Below are positions 35,846 through 45,825 of a stretch of DNA of 64,000 nucleotides, in pieces (position 1 is the stretch's first letter; each line of letters begins with the position of its first letter). The translations under genes were made by a program, and so were the position numbers. The stretch is from Rahnella bruchi (GTDB lineage Bacteria > Pseudomonadota > Gammaproteobacteria > Enterobacterales > Enterobacteriaceae): positions 496,001 through 560,000 of the forward strand of contig NZ_QZWI01000003.1 in NCBI RefSeq assembly GCF_003614975.1, in the 5' to 3' direction. The notes beneath the pieces were generated by a model, which worked only from the letters and a program-made list of their open reading frames with translations, did no database searches and had not been told where the DNA came from.

Positions 35846-36931
35846 TTACGCAGGAATTTGCTGGGTAATACAGTGGATATTTCCGCCGCCCAGAAGAATT
35901 TCGCGGGCCGCAATACCGGTGATTTTGAAGTCAGGATACATTTGCGCAAACAGCGCTTCGGCCAGGCTATCAGTCTGAGCATCAAGCAGCGGATAAATAA
36001 TGTGCTGATTGCTTATCAGATAATTGACGTAAGAACCCGCCAGACGGTTGCCTTCCAGACGTTCAATCGCCGTGCCCGGTAATACGCCAATCGTCTCTTC
36101 TGCGGTGGCGTGCATCACAGGAGGTGAAGGCATTTTCCAGATTTTCAGGCTGCGACCTTTGGCGTCTTTGGCCGCTTCCAGCACTTTCAACGCTGCCGCA
36201 GAGCGTGCGTACTGCGGATCCTGCTCATCGTCAGTCCAGTGCAGAGCGACTTCACCCGGACGAACAAAGCAGCACATGTTGTCGATGTGTCCGTCAGTTT
36301 CGTCGTTAAACACGCCCTCTTCCAGCCAGATGAATTGCTTAACGCCGAGGTATTTCTGCAACTGCGCTTCAATTTCAGCTTTCGAAAGATGAGGGTTACG
36401 GTTCGGATTGAGCAGGCATTCCGCTGTGGTCAGCAAAGTCCCTTCCCCATCGACATGAATCGAACCGCCTTCCAGCACCAGATCGGTCGACACATAAGGA
36501 ATCTGCTGATGGTCCGCCACCTGACGGGCCACCAGCTGGTCGCGCTCCCAGCTCGAATACAGGCCGCCATTGAAGCCGCCCCAGGCGTTGAATGTCCAGT
36601 CGATAGCCAGACGCTCACCCTGTGGATTCACCACAATGGTCGGGCCGGTATCGCGCATCCAGGCATCGTCGCTTTCCATTTCCACAAGCGTTATCTGCGC
36701 AGGCATCACTTCGCGTGCGTTGGCCATTTCCGCTGCCGGAACCGCCATAAATACCGGTGTGGAAGTGGCAATAGCCGCCGCCACGTTGGCAAAAGCCAGT
36801 TGTGCCGGACGGCCGTTGGAGCGCCAGTTGTCGGTGCGGTAAGGCCAGATCATCCAGACAGCCTGCTGCGATGCCCATTCAGCGGGCATGGCAAAACCTT
36901 CAGCCTGAGGATTGATATCAATAGAAGACAT
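35846..36931 (-). CDS. aguA: Agmatine deiminase
   Basis: Pentein-fold guanidino-group hydrolase (361 residues) giving N-carbamoylputrescine from agmatine. The nucleophile is Cys354 in [11 protein letters not shown]. Other active-site segments are [22 protein letters not shown] and [10 protein letters not shown]. It is transcribed after aguB (gap 3 bp), with AAGGAAAT before the ATG. Confidence 0.95.
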   Translation of the reverse strand: MSSIDINPQAEGFAMPAEWASQQAVWMIWPYRTDNWRSNGRPAQLAFANVAAAIATSTPVFMAVPAAEMANAREVMPAQITLVEMESDDAWMRDTGPTIVVNPQGERLAIDWTFNAWGGFNGGLYSSWERDQLVARQVADHQQIPYVSTDLVLEGGSIHVDGEGTLLTTAECLLNPNRNPHLSKAEIEAQLQKYLGVKQFIWLEEGVFNDETDGHIDNMCCFVRPGEVALHWTDDEQDPQYARSAAALKVLEAAKDAKGRSLKIWKMPSPPVMHATAEETIGVLPGTAIERLEGNRLAGSYVNYLISNQHIIYPLLDAQTDSLAEALFAQMYPDFKITGIAAREILLGGGNIHCITQQIPA

Positions 36932-36934
36932 CAG

Positions 36935-37819
36935 TTATTTCCTTGTTGAACCGTCGGATGTGGCGATGGCGCCATACATTTCAGGACGGCGATCGCGGAA
37001 CAGACCCCATGACGCGCGCTGAGCAGCGACTGCATCCAGATCGAAGGTATGAACCAACACGGCTTCGTCGGTTTTGTTAGCTTGTTGCACCAGCGCACCG
37101 GTCTGGTCAGCAATGAAGGAAGAACCGTAGAAGGTCATTTCGTAATCAGGAATGAATTTGCTTTTTTCAGTACCGATACGGTTAGAGGCAATCACCGGCA
37201 CCAGATTAGCGGCAGCGTGGCCCTGCTGAACGCGGGTCCAGTGTGGCTGGCTATCAATTTCCGGATAAGCCGGTTCTGAACCGATCGCCGTCGGATAGAA
37301 GATGATTTCTGCGCCCTGCAAAGCCAGGCAACGTGCGGTTTCCGGGAACCACTGATCCCAGCAGATGCCCACGCCGATTTTCGCGTAACGGGTATTCCAC
37401 ACTTTGAAGCCGGTATCGCCCGGAATGAAGAATTGTTTTTCCTGATAGGCAGGACCGTTCGGAATATGAGTTTTGCGATAAACATCCAGCACACTGCCGT
37501 CAGCATCAATCATGACCAGCGAGTTGTAATAGGCGTTATTGCACTTTTCAAAGAAGCTCAGAGGCAGAACGACTTCCAGTTCTTTCGCCAGCGCAGAGAA
37601 ATGGCGGATAAGCGGGCTGTTATCCAGCTCCTGCGCCAGGCTGTAATGCTCAGGGCTCTGATCAATACAGAAGTAAGGCGCAGCAAAAAGCTCCTGGATA
37701 AGAATAACTTGTGCGCCTTTGGAATGAGCCTGGCGAACCAGTTTCTCAGCGTTAACAATATTCTTTTCCAGATCCCAGCTGCAGCTCATTTGTGTTGCAG
37801 AAACCGTAACATTTCTCAT
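36935..37819 (-). CDS. aguB: N-carbamoylputrescine amidase
   Basis: Nitrilase-family amidase, 294 residues, giving putrescine, CO2 and ammonia. The triad is Glu43 (LIQELFAAPYF), Lys116 (YRKTHIP) and Cys153 (GICWDQW). It precedes aguA in one operon, probably with the upstream permease. Confidence 0.95.
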   Translation of the reverse strand: MRNVTVSATQMSCSWDLEKNIVNAEKLVRQAHSKGAQVILIQELFAAPYFCIDQSPEHYSLAQELDNSPLIRHFSALAKELEVVLPLSFFEKCNNAYYNSLVMIDADGSVLDVYRKTHIPNGPAYQEKQFFIPGDTGFKVWNTRYAKIGVGICWDQWFPETARCLALQGAEIIFYPTAIGSEPAYPEIDSQPHWTRVQQGHAAANLVPVIASNRIGTEKSKFIPDYEMTFYGSSFIADQTGALVQQANKTDEAVLVHTFDLDAVAAQRASWGLFRDRRPEMYGAIATSDGSTRK

Positions 37820-37878
37820 TAGACATCCTTAAAGCATTGAAAATTGGCAGTGAAAAAACCATGAAAGTCGGAACTCAC

Positions 37879-39279
37879 TCAGAGTTTTGAACTGGCACTC
37901 TGCATTTTCCTATTATATTGCAAAAGACAGAGCTCTCCAGCCAAAAGAGTCACGATGATTCCGATAACAATCGGCAGACTGTGGCTCATGTCGATTTTTC
38001 CGTCGAATAAATCCGGGAACACAAACAGAATGATCCCCTGAATAACAAACAGTAAGCACACACCAGCGACCAGCCACTGTCCCAAAATGCCGCCAGGTAC
38101 CCGATACGGACGCGGTGTTTCAGTTTCCTTATAGCGCAACCAGAACCATGCGCTGAAGAGCAGTAAATACGGCAGAAGGAAAATGCAGCTCGAGAAGGAG
38201 AAGATAATCCAGAACAGGTCGCTCCTGTCGCTGGCCAGCTGGCTGTAGCAGAGGATAACCAGCGAGGAGACCACACCGGTCGCCACATTCGCGCCGACCG
38301 GCGTGTGAAAGCGGCGACTGAGCATGCCCAGACAGGCAGGCAACTCACCGCTTTTTGCCGCCTCGGCGGCGGTGCGGCTCGAGCCGGACGTCCAGGTCAC
38401 CATGTTGCTGATGAAACTGAATAACGTCAGCACACACAAGATGTTAAGGATTATCCGCGCTCCTTCACTTTGCCCGAAAATGATTTTCATCGCATCGATG
38501 ATGCCTGATACCAGGCTTATCTGACTGACAGGCAGTGCGGCGAGAATGCCAAATGTCCCGAATAAATAAAGTGCCGAGATGAATATGGCGGCGAGGAACA
38601 TTGCAGTGCGCATCGTTTTCTCAGGGCTTTTTATCATCTTGCCCATACTCGCGACCAGCTCCAGCCCCAGCAGGCTGTAGATGATGGCGGGAAGAAAGCG
38701 GCTGCTTTCATTGAGATGTGGGATCAGGTTATGCCACTCAAAATTGTTGGCGAGACCATGTTGCAGAAAATAACGAATACCGGCAAAGCCCAGCACAGCA
38801 ATCGCGATAATTTTTGCGAACGCCCCCCAGCGGGCGATTTTAAGACATACGCTGGTGGAGATATTGCAAAACCAGACCGTCAGCCAGGTCAGCATCAGAC
38901 ACAGCAGAATTTGCCAGTGCAGCGCCATTTTCGGCCAGTACAACGAAGAAAAAGTGCCGGCAAACAGAATATAAACAGAAGGCATCCACAGCCCGACGTT
39001 GATCCAGTAGAGATAAGAGGTTCTTGCGGCCATGCGCGTCCCGAATGCCCGCTTAACCCAATCGTAAATACCGCCTTCAGCAGGCCAGGTGCTGCCCAGC
39101 TCCGTGACCACAAGCGTATAAGGCAGAACAAAGCCCGCCAGCATAATAACCCACCACGAAAAAGCCGACGGCCCGATGGCGGCAGAAGCCGTCAAAGTAT
39201 CAAGGATCATGACCGCACAAAGGGTGAACATCGTCAGACTGCCCATGCCAATCTTTTGATTTTTATTCGTTTCCATCAT
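37879..39279 (-). CDS. APC-family amino acid/polyamine permease
   Basis: A 12-helix APC permease of about 466 residues, similar in layout to GadC/AguD-type exchangers: VVTELGSTWPAEGGIYDWVKRAFG, then WTSGSSRTAAEAAKSGELPACLG. Its place at the head of aguB-aguA suggests agmatine uptake or agmatine-putrescine exchange; this is inference. GTG at 39282 and ATGs at 39279 and 39276 compete as starts; AGGG lies just upstream. Confidence 0.8.
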   Translation of the reverse strand: MMETNKNQKIGMGSLTMFTLCAVMILDTLTASAAIGPSAFSWWVIMLAGFVLPYTLVVTELGSTWPAEGGIYDWVKRAFGTRMAARTSYLYWINVGLWMPSVYILFAGTFSSLYWPKMALHWQILLCLMLTWLTVWFCNISTSVCLKIARWGAFAKIIAIAVLGFAGIRYFLQHGLANNFEWHNLIPHLNESSRFLPAIIYSLLGLELVASMGKMIKSPEKTMRTAMFLAAIFISALYLFGTFGILAALPVSQISLVSGIIDAMKIIFGQSEGARIILNILCVLTLFSFISNMVTWTSGSSRTAAEAAKSGELPACLGMLSRRFHTPVGANVATGVVSSLVILCYSQLASDRSDLFWIIFSFSSCIFLLPYLLLFSAWFWLRYKETETPRPYRVPGGILGQWLVAGVCLLFVIQGIILFVFPDLFDGKIDMSHSLPIVIGIIVTLLAGELCLLQYNRKMQSASSKL

Positions 39280-39333
39280 CACACCCTGCTTTTTTATCGG
39301 ATAGCAGTGAATATATCAGTGACAAACAATATG

Positions 39334-39355
39334 AATGAAATGTATTGTTTTCATT
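39334..39355. promoter_or_regulatory. Inverted repeat between the permease and the LysR gene
   Basis: AATGAAA-N8-TTTCATT is a perfect 7-bp dyad in the 100-bp gap between divergent genes. It is a good candidate for the LysR-type regulator. Confidence 0.55.
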
Positions 39356-39379
39356 AAATAATGAGGAATATTCATAATC

Positions 39380-40276
39380 ATGCTGGACCTGAATCTTCTG
39401 CGCCTGGTGGTCATTCTGGCGAAAGAAAAAAACGTCACCCGCGCAGCGCTTAAAGCCAATATCACGCAATCGGCGTTCAGCCATGCACTTAACCGTATCC
39501 GGGAGCAACTGAATGACGAGGTGTTTGTACGCACGCGCAATGGCATGGAACCAACGCCTTATGCCGCCTCGATTATTCCGGTGATTGCCAGTTCACTGGA
39601 CAGGCTGGAAGCCGCCACCCGCGGCGCTCATGCGTTTGACCCGCTTCGCGATGCCCATACCTTTTATATCGGCGCGGTCGATTATTTTGAATTCATGTTT
39701 ATGCCGGTGCTGACCGCGCGGTTTAAGCAGCGGGCACCGAATGTCCGGCTTTCCGTCGATATTCTTTCAGAAACTATCAAGCTAGAGCGCATTGAGATGG
39801 GGCAACTGGACGCTTTTATCGGCGTCGACACCCTGCAACATGTTCCGCACTACTATAATAAGCACCCGCTGATTTCAGACCATTTCGTGGCGATCGCGTC
39901 AAAAGATCGTACGGATCTGCCTTCAGTTCTCACGATCAAAAATCTGGTGACGGAGCCGCAAATCCATCTCCCCGCCGTCAGTTCCGGCGCTGACCATATC
40001 GACCGCTGGCTGTCGGCGCAGCATCTCTATCGTCCGCTGGCGACAGTGGTACAAAGTTATGCCGTCGGAGGAAGAGTTGCGGTGACATCGGGTTATCTGA
40101 TGTGCGTGCCCTATCGCATCGCCCGCGAACTGGCGGATATGCTGCCTTTGCGGATCCTTGAATTGCCCTCCGGTCTGCCTTCGTATGAACTGAATCTTCT
40201 GACGCACAGCTTGTTTGATCATCAGCCCGCGCTGCGCTGGCTGATTAATGAACTGAAAAATGCGCATATTGAATAA
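39380..40276 (+). CDS. LysR-family regulator of the agmatine cluster
   Basis: 298 residues: N-terminal HTH (residues 3-60: LNLLRLVVILAKEKNVTRAALKANITQSAFSHALNRIRE) and a C-terminal effector domain. It is divergent from the permease-aguB-aguA operon with an inverted repeat between, so it likely controls that operon in response to agmatine or a related amine. Confidence 0.85.
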   Translation: MLDLNLLRLVVILAKEKNVTRAALKANITQSAFSHALNRIREQLNDEVFVRTRNGMEPTPYAASIIPVIASSLDRLEAATRGAHAFDPLRDAHTFYIGAVDYFEFMFMPVLTARFKQRAPNVRLSVDILSETIKLERIEMGQLDAFIGVDTLQHVPHYYNKHPLISDHFVAIASKDRTDLPSVLTIKNLVTEPQIHLPAVSSGADHIDRWLSAQHLYRPLATVVQSYAVGGRVAVTSGYLMCVPYRIARELADMLPLRILELPSGLPSYELNLLTHSLFDHQPALRWLINELKNAHIE

Positions 40277-40375
40277 CGCAGCACAGCAGGAAGAGGCGTG
40301 GAAGATATTGAAGTGCTCGCCGCGCCGGTTTATGTCAGACTTAACGTTTACATTTGACCAAAGAGCCTGCCCGCA

Positions 40376-40843
40376 ATGACCAAACAGGTAGAAATTTTCA
40401 CCGACGGCTCCTGCCTGGGAAATCCCGGCCCCGGCGGTTTCGGTGCGATTTTACGTTATAAACAACACGAAAAAGAGTTCAGTGCGGGTTTCCGTCTGAC
40501 GACCAATAACCGCATGGAAATGATGGCGGCGATTGTGGCACTTGAAGCTTTGAGCACGCCGTGCGAAGTGACGCTGAGCACCGACAGCCAGTATGTGCGC
40601 CAGGGCATTACCACCTGGATCCACAACTGGAAAAAGCGTGGCTGGAAAACAGCAGACAAAAAACCGGTGAAAAACGTCGATTTATGGAAACGCCTCGACG
40701 CCGCGATCCAGACGCATCAGCTGAACTGGATGTGGGTCAAAGGCCACGCCGGACACCCTGAGAATGAGCGGTGCGACGTGCTGGCGAAAGAGGCGGCGGG
40801 CAATCCAACGCTGGAAGATGTAGGTTATCAGTCTGAGAATTGA
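40376..40843 (+). CDS. rnhA: Ribonuclease HI
   Basis: Degrades RNA in RNA-DNA hybrids. The 155-residue enzyme has the four catalytic acidic residues Asp10 ([10 protein letters not shown]), Glu48 (NRMEMM), Asp70 (STDSQYV) and Asp134 (ERCDVLA). It is separated from dnaQ by the agmatine block and from yafS by a 5-kb AT-rich block. Confidence 0.98.
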   Translation: MTKQVEIFTDGSCLGNPGPGGFGAILRYKQHEKEFSAGFRLTTNNRMEMMAAIVALEALSTPCEVTLSTDSQYVRQGITTWIHNWKKRGWKTADKKPVKNVDLWKRLDAAIQTHQLNWMWVKGHAGHPENERCDVLAKEAAGNPTLEDVGYQSEN

Positions 40844-40889
40844 TTAATTCCCTTCTGGCGATCAACTGAAAAAACAGTGAAGTCGCCAG

Positions 40890-41366
40890 TCACAAATCCT
40901 TCCGTTTCGTCCGCGTGCAATAAAATAAAGGGGCGTCATTGTGGATAAAAAGATAGCCAGATTGGTTTTGCTGAATAATCTTCATACTCATGCCCCGCCC
41001 GCTGTAACTAAAAAAATCAGGAATATAAGGTATCTGACTGTCCAATGACTTATCACTCACATGATTATCTTCTGACGTCATAATGATGTTGCCATTTTCT
41101 TGTACATAGGTGAAAGAAAGGGTTTTACTTATATTGATAGATTTTCCATCAGCCTGTAAATTTCCCACCGAATGAAAACGCCCTGCACCATCATTAAAGG
41201 CGTAATCCATGATGACATCATAAACTGCATCCCCTTGAATGAGGGTAACTTCACTTTCGCAGGAAAAATGTTTTTTCTGATAAGAAACGAAAGCCCAAAA
41301 ACCCGCTGAGAAAAAAATCAGAATAATAATTGCAGAGCCCATAAGCACGGAGTTTTTAATTTTCAT
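40890..41366 (-). CDS. FidL-like inner-membrane protein
   Basis: About 158 residues: a single transmembrane segment (residues 6-27, SVLMGSAIIILIFFSAGFWAF) and a periplasmic domain. It matches the FidL-like family that accompanies MarT/CadC-like regulators, where it may modulate the regulator. It overlaps the regulator's 3' end by 11 bp. A GTG nine bases upstream is an alternative start. The 3' end converges on rnhA with a small inverted repeat (CTGGCGA / TCGCCAG) between. Confidence 0.75.
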   Translation of the reverse strand: MKIKNSVLMGSAIIILIFFSAGFWAFVSYQKKHFSCESEVTLIQGDAVYDVIMDYAFNDGAGRFHSVGNLQADGKSINISKTLSFTYVQENGNIIMTSEDNHVSDKSLDSQIPYIPDFFSYSGRGMSMKIIQQNQSGYLFIHNDAPLFYCTRTKRKDL

Positions 41367-42186
41367 TTTTGTCACTTATAAAGACAAATGATACGCAACG
41401 GGCATCATTGCCTGTGATTTTTTGATCGCATAAAAGCAGGGATGACGCTTCATACATTCGGTTTATAGCCATATACGTGATTTTTTTCGAGTGACATTGC
41501 AGAGGATGTTTTTTCATTAATTCAGAAAAGAGGGCGAGACTTTTTTCATCATCCGGATAGGAGGAGTAAAGATCACATCCGTTAAGCGTTCCGGCAAACC
41601 GATATGCAGAGTAGTACGATGTATCCACCGGAAGTATTTTCAAAATACATCCCCAAATAAAGACAATCACTAATATCCCCGCGATACCGCACAACCAGCG
41701 ATATTTGCGTTCAAATGAGTAATAACCACGCTGGAAAACCCTGGTCACATTCGCAGTCGACACTTCTTTTTTTTCTGTCGCTTCCTTTTCGCACTCTCCG
41801 CCAGAAATTTTAAGATCAGCAACAGTAGCTGTCTGCTCTGCCTCCGATACTATTTCACTCAGGTTTACTGAGATTTTGAATCCTATTTTTGGAAGCGTTT
41901 TAATCACGTCATCCGACAACCCGGCAATTTTAAGACCCTTACGAATTGATCCCATATTTTGATACAAAGTATTTACTGTGACGTATGCACCATTTTTTTC
42001 CCACACTTGACCAAACAAATATCTTTGGCTAACAGGCTGATCATTATGTAGCAAAAGCAATCGCAGGCACTCACTGGCTGGCGAGTGCAGAATGATCTTC
42101 CTGGCCTTAGTAGCATCAATTTGTACAAGGCTGCGTTCCTCAGGATCAAAAAGAACAATGTCATTGAGTAAATACAGTTTTTTCAT
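41356..42186 (-). CDS. MarT/CadC-like membrane-anchored transcription regulator
   Basis: ToxR-family one-component regulator, 276 residues. The N-terminal OmpR-type winged helix spans about 5-107 (CLRLLLLHNDQPVSQRYLFGQVWEK, TLYQNMGSIRKGLK). A Glu/Lys-rich linker follows, then one transmembrane helix (164-185), then a periplasmic domain with Cys residues. It and the FidL-like gene form a two-gene unit, as marT-fidL do in Salmonella. The local base composition is AT-rich. Target genes are not evident. Confidence 0.85.
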   Translation of the reverse strand: MKKLYLLNDIVLFDPEERSLVQIDATKARKIILHSPASECLRLLLLHNDQPVSQRYLFGQVWEKNGAYVTVNTLYQNMGSIRKGLKIAGLSDDVIKTLPKIGFKISVNLSEIVSEAEQTATVADLKISGGECEKEATEKKEVSTANVTRVFQRGYYSFERKYRWLCGIAGILVIVFIWGCILKILPVDTSYYSAYRFAGTLNGCDLYSSYPDDEKSLALFSELMKKHPLQCHSKKITYMAINRMYEASSLLLCDQKITGNDARCVSFVFISDKNEN

Positions 42187-42829
42187 ATTACGTACTTTTT
42201 TTGGATGCCATTCCCAACCAGTACTCCATTTTTCCGGCCAGTACTCCGCAGGGGGTATATTAAAACACTACGATATAAAGATTAATTTATTCAATCAGAT
42301 AAGTAATTCCTTTCTTAGAAAAAAACTGATTAAAAACCTGCTTCACGTGAATCAGTATAATTCACTACAGATTTTAGTCGTCATGTTTACTCTTAGCTGC
42401 AGAAAAGAAATCAGGGTTGTGACTCTTAAGGAGGAAAGTTTGCTCTTTTATAAACGGTTTATATCAGTCTGGGGACAACATTAATGTGAGTCTGCTTCAT
42501 AACACTTCAATAAAAACATACAGATGTAATAATCATTAGATTTTTCGACTAAAATTTATCTTTGTTTGGCATCTTATCTTGCCTTCATGAGATAGCGACA
42601 ACTAAGATTAAACAACATGAAAAAGCATAAACTAAGAATTAAAATAAGGAATAACTGCAAAAATAAAGAACAAAACTCCGACAATTATGTTCAGGGCAGC
42701 AACATATTGTCATTTGCGGATGTATTGCATGTATTTATCGTAGCAATATAATCCCCATCAAATAATTGTGGTCTTTATGGTTCGAGGCGTTTTATCCCAT
42801 AAGTCATGTCTACGGTGAGTAGAAGATAA
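42187..42829. other. AT-rich intergenic region with candidate operator repeats
   Basis: 643 bp with no convincing gene. It holds the divergent control regions of the MarT/CadC-like gene and the winged-helix gene, including a pair of direct repeats (42218-42247). An unusually good Shine-Dalgarno sequence (AAGGAGG, 42428-42434) precedes a 14-codon TTG ORF (42440-42484). A 44-codon ATG ORF (42617-42751) lacks a ribosome site. Confidence 0.7.
42218..42247. repeat. Direct repeat CCAGTACTCC, candidate regulator site
   Basis: CCAGTACTCC occurs at 42218-42227 and 42238-42247, exactly 20 bp apart (two helical turns), 32 bp upstream of the MarT/CadC-like gene. OmpR-type winged helices often bind direct repeats in this way. 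Confidence 0.65.
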
Positions 42830-43216
42830 ATGAACTACCAATTATGCGGTTTCCTTATAGGTAAGGAGATTCATTTCGACTTTGAGAAGCAGAGGCTATA
42901 CCGGCTCCCTTCTTCAAGTTTCGAGAAGGACATAACCTTTGCCACTGTTTTTCTCAATGACACCATGTTGCATTTCTTTTTATATTTACTGCTACATGCG
43001 CGTGACAGAGAAATACCTAAGGATGAAGTCCTGAAAATTTTGTGGGAGGAAAATAATCTGACTCCTTCAACGCAGCGCTTATGGCAAATATTAAAAGAAC
43101 TCAACAGGAAGCTGACTTTATTAGGCTTGCCTGACAACTTTATTTTAAACTCAAAAGGCAGAGGCTACTTTATAAAATACCCTGACATCAAACCAATTTA
43201 CACCCGGAAAAATTAA
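42830..43216 (+). CDS. Stand-alone winged-helix (OmpR/CadC-type) DNA-binding protein
   Basis: 128 residues that form one OmpR-type winged helix (IPKDEVLKILWEENNLTPSTQRLWQILKELNRKL, then the wing NFILNSKGRGYFIKY). There is no transmembrane segment and no receiver domain, so it lacks a visible sensor. It may be a soluble relative of the MarT/CadC-like protein encoded 640 bp away on the other strand. Whether it regulates the downstream chemoreceptor is unknown. The ribosome site is weak. Confidence 0.75.
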   Translation: MNYQLCGFLIGKEIHFDFEKQRLYRLPSSSFEKDITFATVFLNDTMLHFFLYLLLHARDREIPKDEVLKILWEENNLTPSTQRLWQILKELNRKLTLLGLPDNFILNSKGRGYFIKYPDIKPIYTRKN

Positions 43217-43357
43217 GATGTCACCTGTAATAATAATTCAGAATGAGTATAAACTTCTGAACAGAAAACTTATTTCACAAACATCGCACTGAAGCAGAAG
43301 TTTATATTGTAAGTACAAAGACCTGAAAATGACCGTCAAACGAAACTGGACACCCCT

Positions 43358-45295
43358 ATGAATATGAATATCACACGCTACTTTGAAAACTTAAAAGTCA
43401 GTAAAAAGCTCACCCTGGTATTTTCAGTAATGATGACGATTATTTTCATTGTTTTTTTATCAGGAATCTATGGTTTCAACAATGTCAGTGACAAGTCACA
43501 AAAGGGTTCTTTATCCGTTGAATTAAATAATGCACTTGAAACAGCAAATCTCAACAGAACAAATTATCAATATACGCATAATGCCCAATATCTGAAACAA
43601 AACACGGCGGCGGTGCATAAACTGGCCTCAATTGTCACTGAGCTCAGAGAATTTTCCTGGTCTGCTCAAGGAATGCTAGATCTCAATCAGGTTGACGACG
43701 CCGTTAAAAATTATCTGGCAGATACAGCACCGTTCCTTAAAGCACTGGAGAATAAAACGCAGGCAGCCAATCTAATTAACTCCAAAGATATTTATAATGC
43801 CTCGATAAAAGCCGATAACTTAGGTCGTAATCCCACATTAAGCAGTGATATCGCGGTCAAAACGACGCAGCTCGCCTTTATATTTAATGATATCGACTCC
43901 ATGATGAGTGATTATCAGGAGCAACCTACGGTCCAGGCAGAAAAGGATTTATTGAATCGGATCAATACGGGCATCCTGCAGGCTCAACAATTGCTACCAC
44001 AGCTCCCCGAAGACCACCAGCTCTGGATCCGCCAAAGTATCAATGAGATGCAAAGTTTTCTGACGAATATGCCGCCATATCTTTCCGCCTGGACAGAGCA
44101 GGACGCCGCTTCGACGCGCCTCACCGTACGTGCAAATGAACTGACAAATGCTATTTCTAAGCTGTTTATCCTGCAAAAAAATATTGCTGCGGCCGCCATT
44201 ATTACCTCACAAAGCATCATGGTCACCGTACTTTTGCTGGGCACAGTTTTTGGCATACTGCTGGCCTATCTGATCACTATTTCTATCACCCGCCCTTTGA
44301 GTAAAACTTTGGTAATGGCTGAAAAAATTGCAAAAGGGGATCTCACCAGCACGCTGACCAGCCAGCGTCGCGATGAGCCAGGTTTACTGATGCAGGCCGT
44401 TGCGGTAATGAATCACAATCTGAAAGAGATCATCGTCGATGTACGTGAAAGCGTGGACAGCGTCGCCCGCTCATCTGCCGAAATTGCGGCAGGTAATATT
44501 GATCTGTCATCCCGCACTGAACAACAGTCAGCGGCAGTTGTAGAGACGGCGGCCAGTATGGAAGAACTGACATCTACCGTGGAGCAAAACGCCAACAATG
44601 CCAATTGCGCACGGGAGCTCTCTGAACGTGCAGCTGAGAAAGCGGCTCATGGCAGCCTGATTTCTCATCAGGTTATCAAAACTATGGAGAATGTTCGAAA
44701 CAGCTCACAGCGTATCTCCGAGATAATTTCTGTGATTAATAGCATTGCATTTCAGACCAATATTCTGGCGTTAAATGCAGCCGTTGAAGCGGCCCACGCA
44801 GGAGAGCAAGGAAAAGGCTTCGCGGTCGTCGCCGTTGAGGTACGCAATCTGGCACAACGCAGTTCACAGTCGTCCAGGGAAATTGAAGCCCTTATCAAAG
44901 AATCAGCGGGTTTTGTCGATAGCGGATGTAGCCTGGTGGAAAACGCTGGCGTGGCGATGGATGATATTGTGACCTCAGTGAGTCAGGTGCGTGACATTAT
45001 GAAAGAGATCGCAATAGCAACAGATGAACAGAGTCGCGGTATTTCCCAAATTGCCGGAGCAATGACAGAAATGGATACCACCACTCAGCAAAATGCCGCG
45101 CTGGTGGAAGAATCCTCTGCAGCTGCCAGCTCACTCGAAGCTCAGGCGCAACAACTGGAGAAAAGGGTTTCCGTCTTTAAGCTCAATGAAACAGAGCAGC
45201 AGCGCATGCCGGTTGTCAGCTTCGCATTGCATTCCGGGGCACCAGCCAGAAAAGTTGGCCCTGCAGCAGTTGATAAGGAATGGACCAGTTTTTGA
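43358..45295 (+). CDS. Methyl-accepting chemotaxis protein
   Basis: A 645-residue chemoreceptor. TM1 lies at about 18-38, a helical periplasmic domain of about 240 residues (four-helix-bundle like) follows, TM2 at about 281-308, then HAMP to about 355. The signalling hairpin [33 protein letters not shown] is near 465-495. It ends EWTSF, a fit to the xWxxF pentapeptide that tethers CheR and CheB. The ligand is unknown. A hairpin at 45343-45371 follows. Confidence 0.93.
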   Translation: MNMNITRYFENLKVSKKLTLVFSVMMTIIFIVFLSGIYGFNNVSDKSQKGSLSVELNNALETANLNRTNYQYTHNAQYLKQNTAAVHKLASIVTELREFSWSAQGMLDLNQVDDAVKNYLADTAPFLKALENKTQAANLINSKDIYNASIKADNLGRNPTLSSDIAVKTTQLAFIFNDIDSMMSDYQEQPTVQAEKDLLNRINTGILQAQQLLPQLPEDHQLWIRQSINEMQSFLTNMPPYLSAWTEQDAASTRLTVRANELTNAISKLFILQKNIAAAAIITSQSIMVTVLLLGTVFGILLAYLITISITRPLSKTLVMAEKIAKGDLTSTLTSQRRDEPGLLMQAVAVMNHNLKEIIVDVRESVDSVARSSAEIAAGNIDLSSRTEQQSAAVVETAASMEELTSTVEQNANNANCARELSERAAEKAAHGSLISHQVIKTMENVRNSSQRISEIISVINSIAFQTNILALNAAVEAAHAGEQGKGFAVVAVEVRNLAQRSSQSSREIEALIKESAGFVDSGCSLVENAGVAMDDIVTSVSQVRDIMKEIAIATDEQSRGISQIAGAMTEMDTTTQQNAALVEESSAAASSLEAQAQQLEKRVSVFKLNETEQQRMPVVSFALHSGAPARKVGPAAVDKEWTSF

Positions 45296-45342
45296 TGTAA
45301 AAGGATAGAAACATCCTCACTTAAATTCTGAGACCTGTCTGA

Positions 45343-45371
45343 TGAAAACATCGCGCACCTCGATGTTTTCA
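45343..45371 (+). terminator. Terminator-like hairpin after the chemoreceptor gene
   Basis: TGAAAACATCG pairs perfectly with CGATGTTTTCA around a 7-nt loop, 47 bp after the stop. Only a weak T-rich tail follows. Confidence 0.6.
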
Positions 45372-45417
45372 TATTTAGTCAGCCCCCCTTCATTCTTTCC
45401 TGACGTGTAACAATTTT

Positions 45418-45825
45418 ATGATAGAACAACCCGCTTCAGTGTCTGCAAGGGCATTACTTATTGCATTGCTTACCCGTCAGAGCTGTGTCTGGCGAGCTCA
45501 TTTCCCACCCCCGAGGGGAAGAGAGCAATTGTGGCAGGAAATAAGTGACAATCTCTATAATAAGATTTTGGAACCTATGTGGTGGTGTTGCCGCGGGCCA
45601 AAACCGGTCACAATGCTGGAAAAGGATTCCCTGTACTGGCTGTGTGTTCTTGCCGAGGAACCGACGCCAGCAGCCATCGAACTCTGGATTTTATCCGCAA
45701 AATTTCGATATAAAAAACTGACAGGTTGCTCTTTAGCTGAAGAAACAGATAAGTTTCTTTCTGTGTGTTTCATGGATTTTGCTGCGATAAATAAAATGTA
45801 TAACAGCCATAAACGCCAGCGCTAA
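45418..45825 (+). CDS. Unrecognised 135-residue protein
   Basis: I do not recognise this protein. It has Cys and Trp in plenty (PMWWCCRGPKPVT, SLYWLCVLAEEPTP), no signal peptide or clear membrane helix, and a C-terminus rich in Lys and Arg. It lies between a chemoreceptor and yafS in the AT-rich block. No good ribosome site precedes the ATG, so reality as a gene is likely but not certain. Confidence 0.5.
   Translation: MIEQPASVSARALLIALLTRQSCVWRAHFPPPRGREQLWQEISDNLYNKILEPMWWCCRGPKPVTMLEKDSLYWLCVLAEEPTPAAIELWILSAKFRYKKLTGCSLAEETDKFLSVCFMDFAAINKMYNSHKRQR

Noticed and set aside
42617-42751. 44-codon ORF in the AT-rich gap
   Set aside because: No Shine-Dalgarno sequence, Lys/Asn-rich composition as expected by chance in AT-rich DNA.
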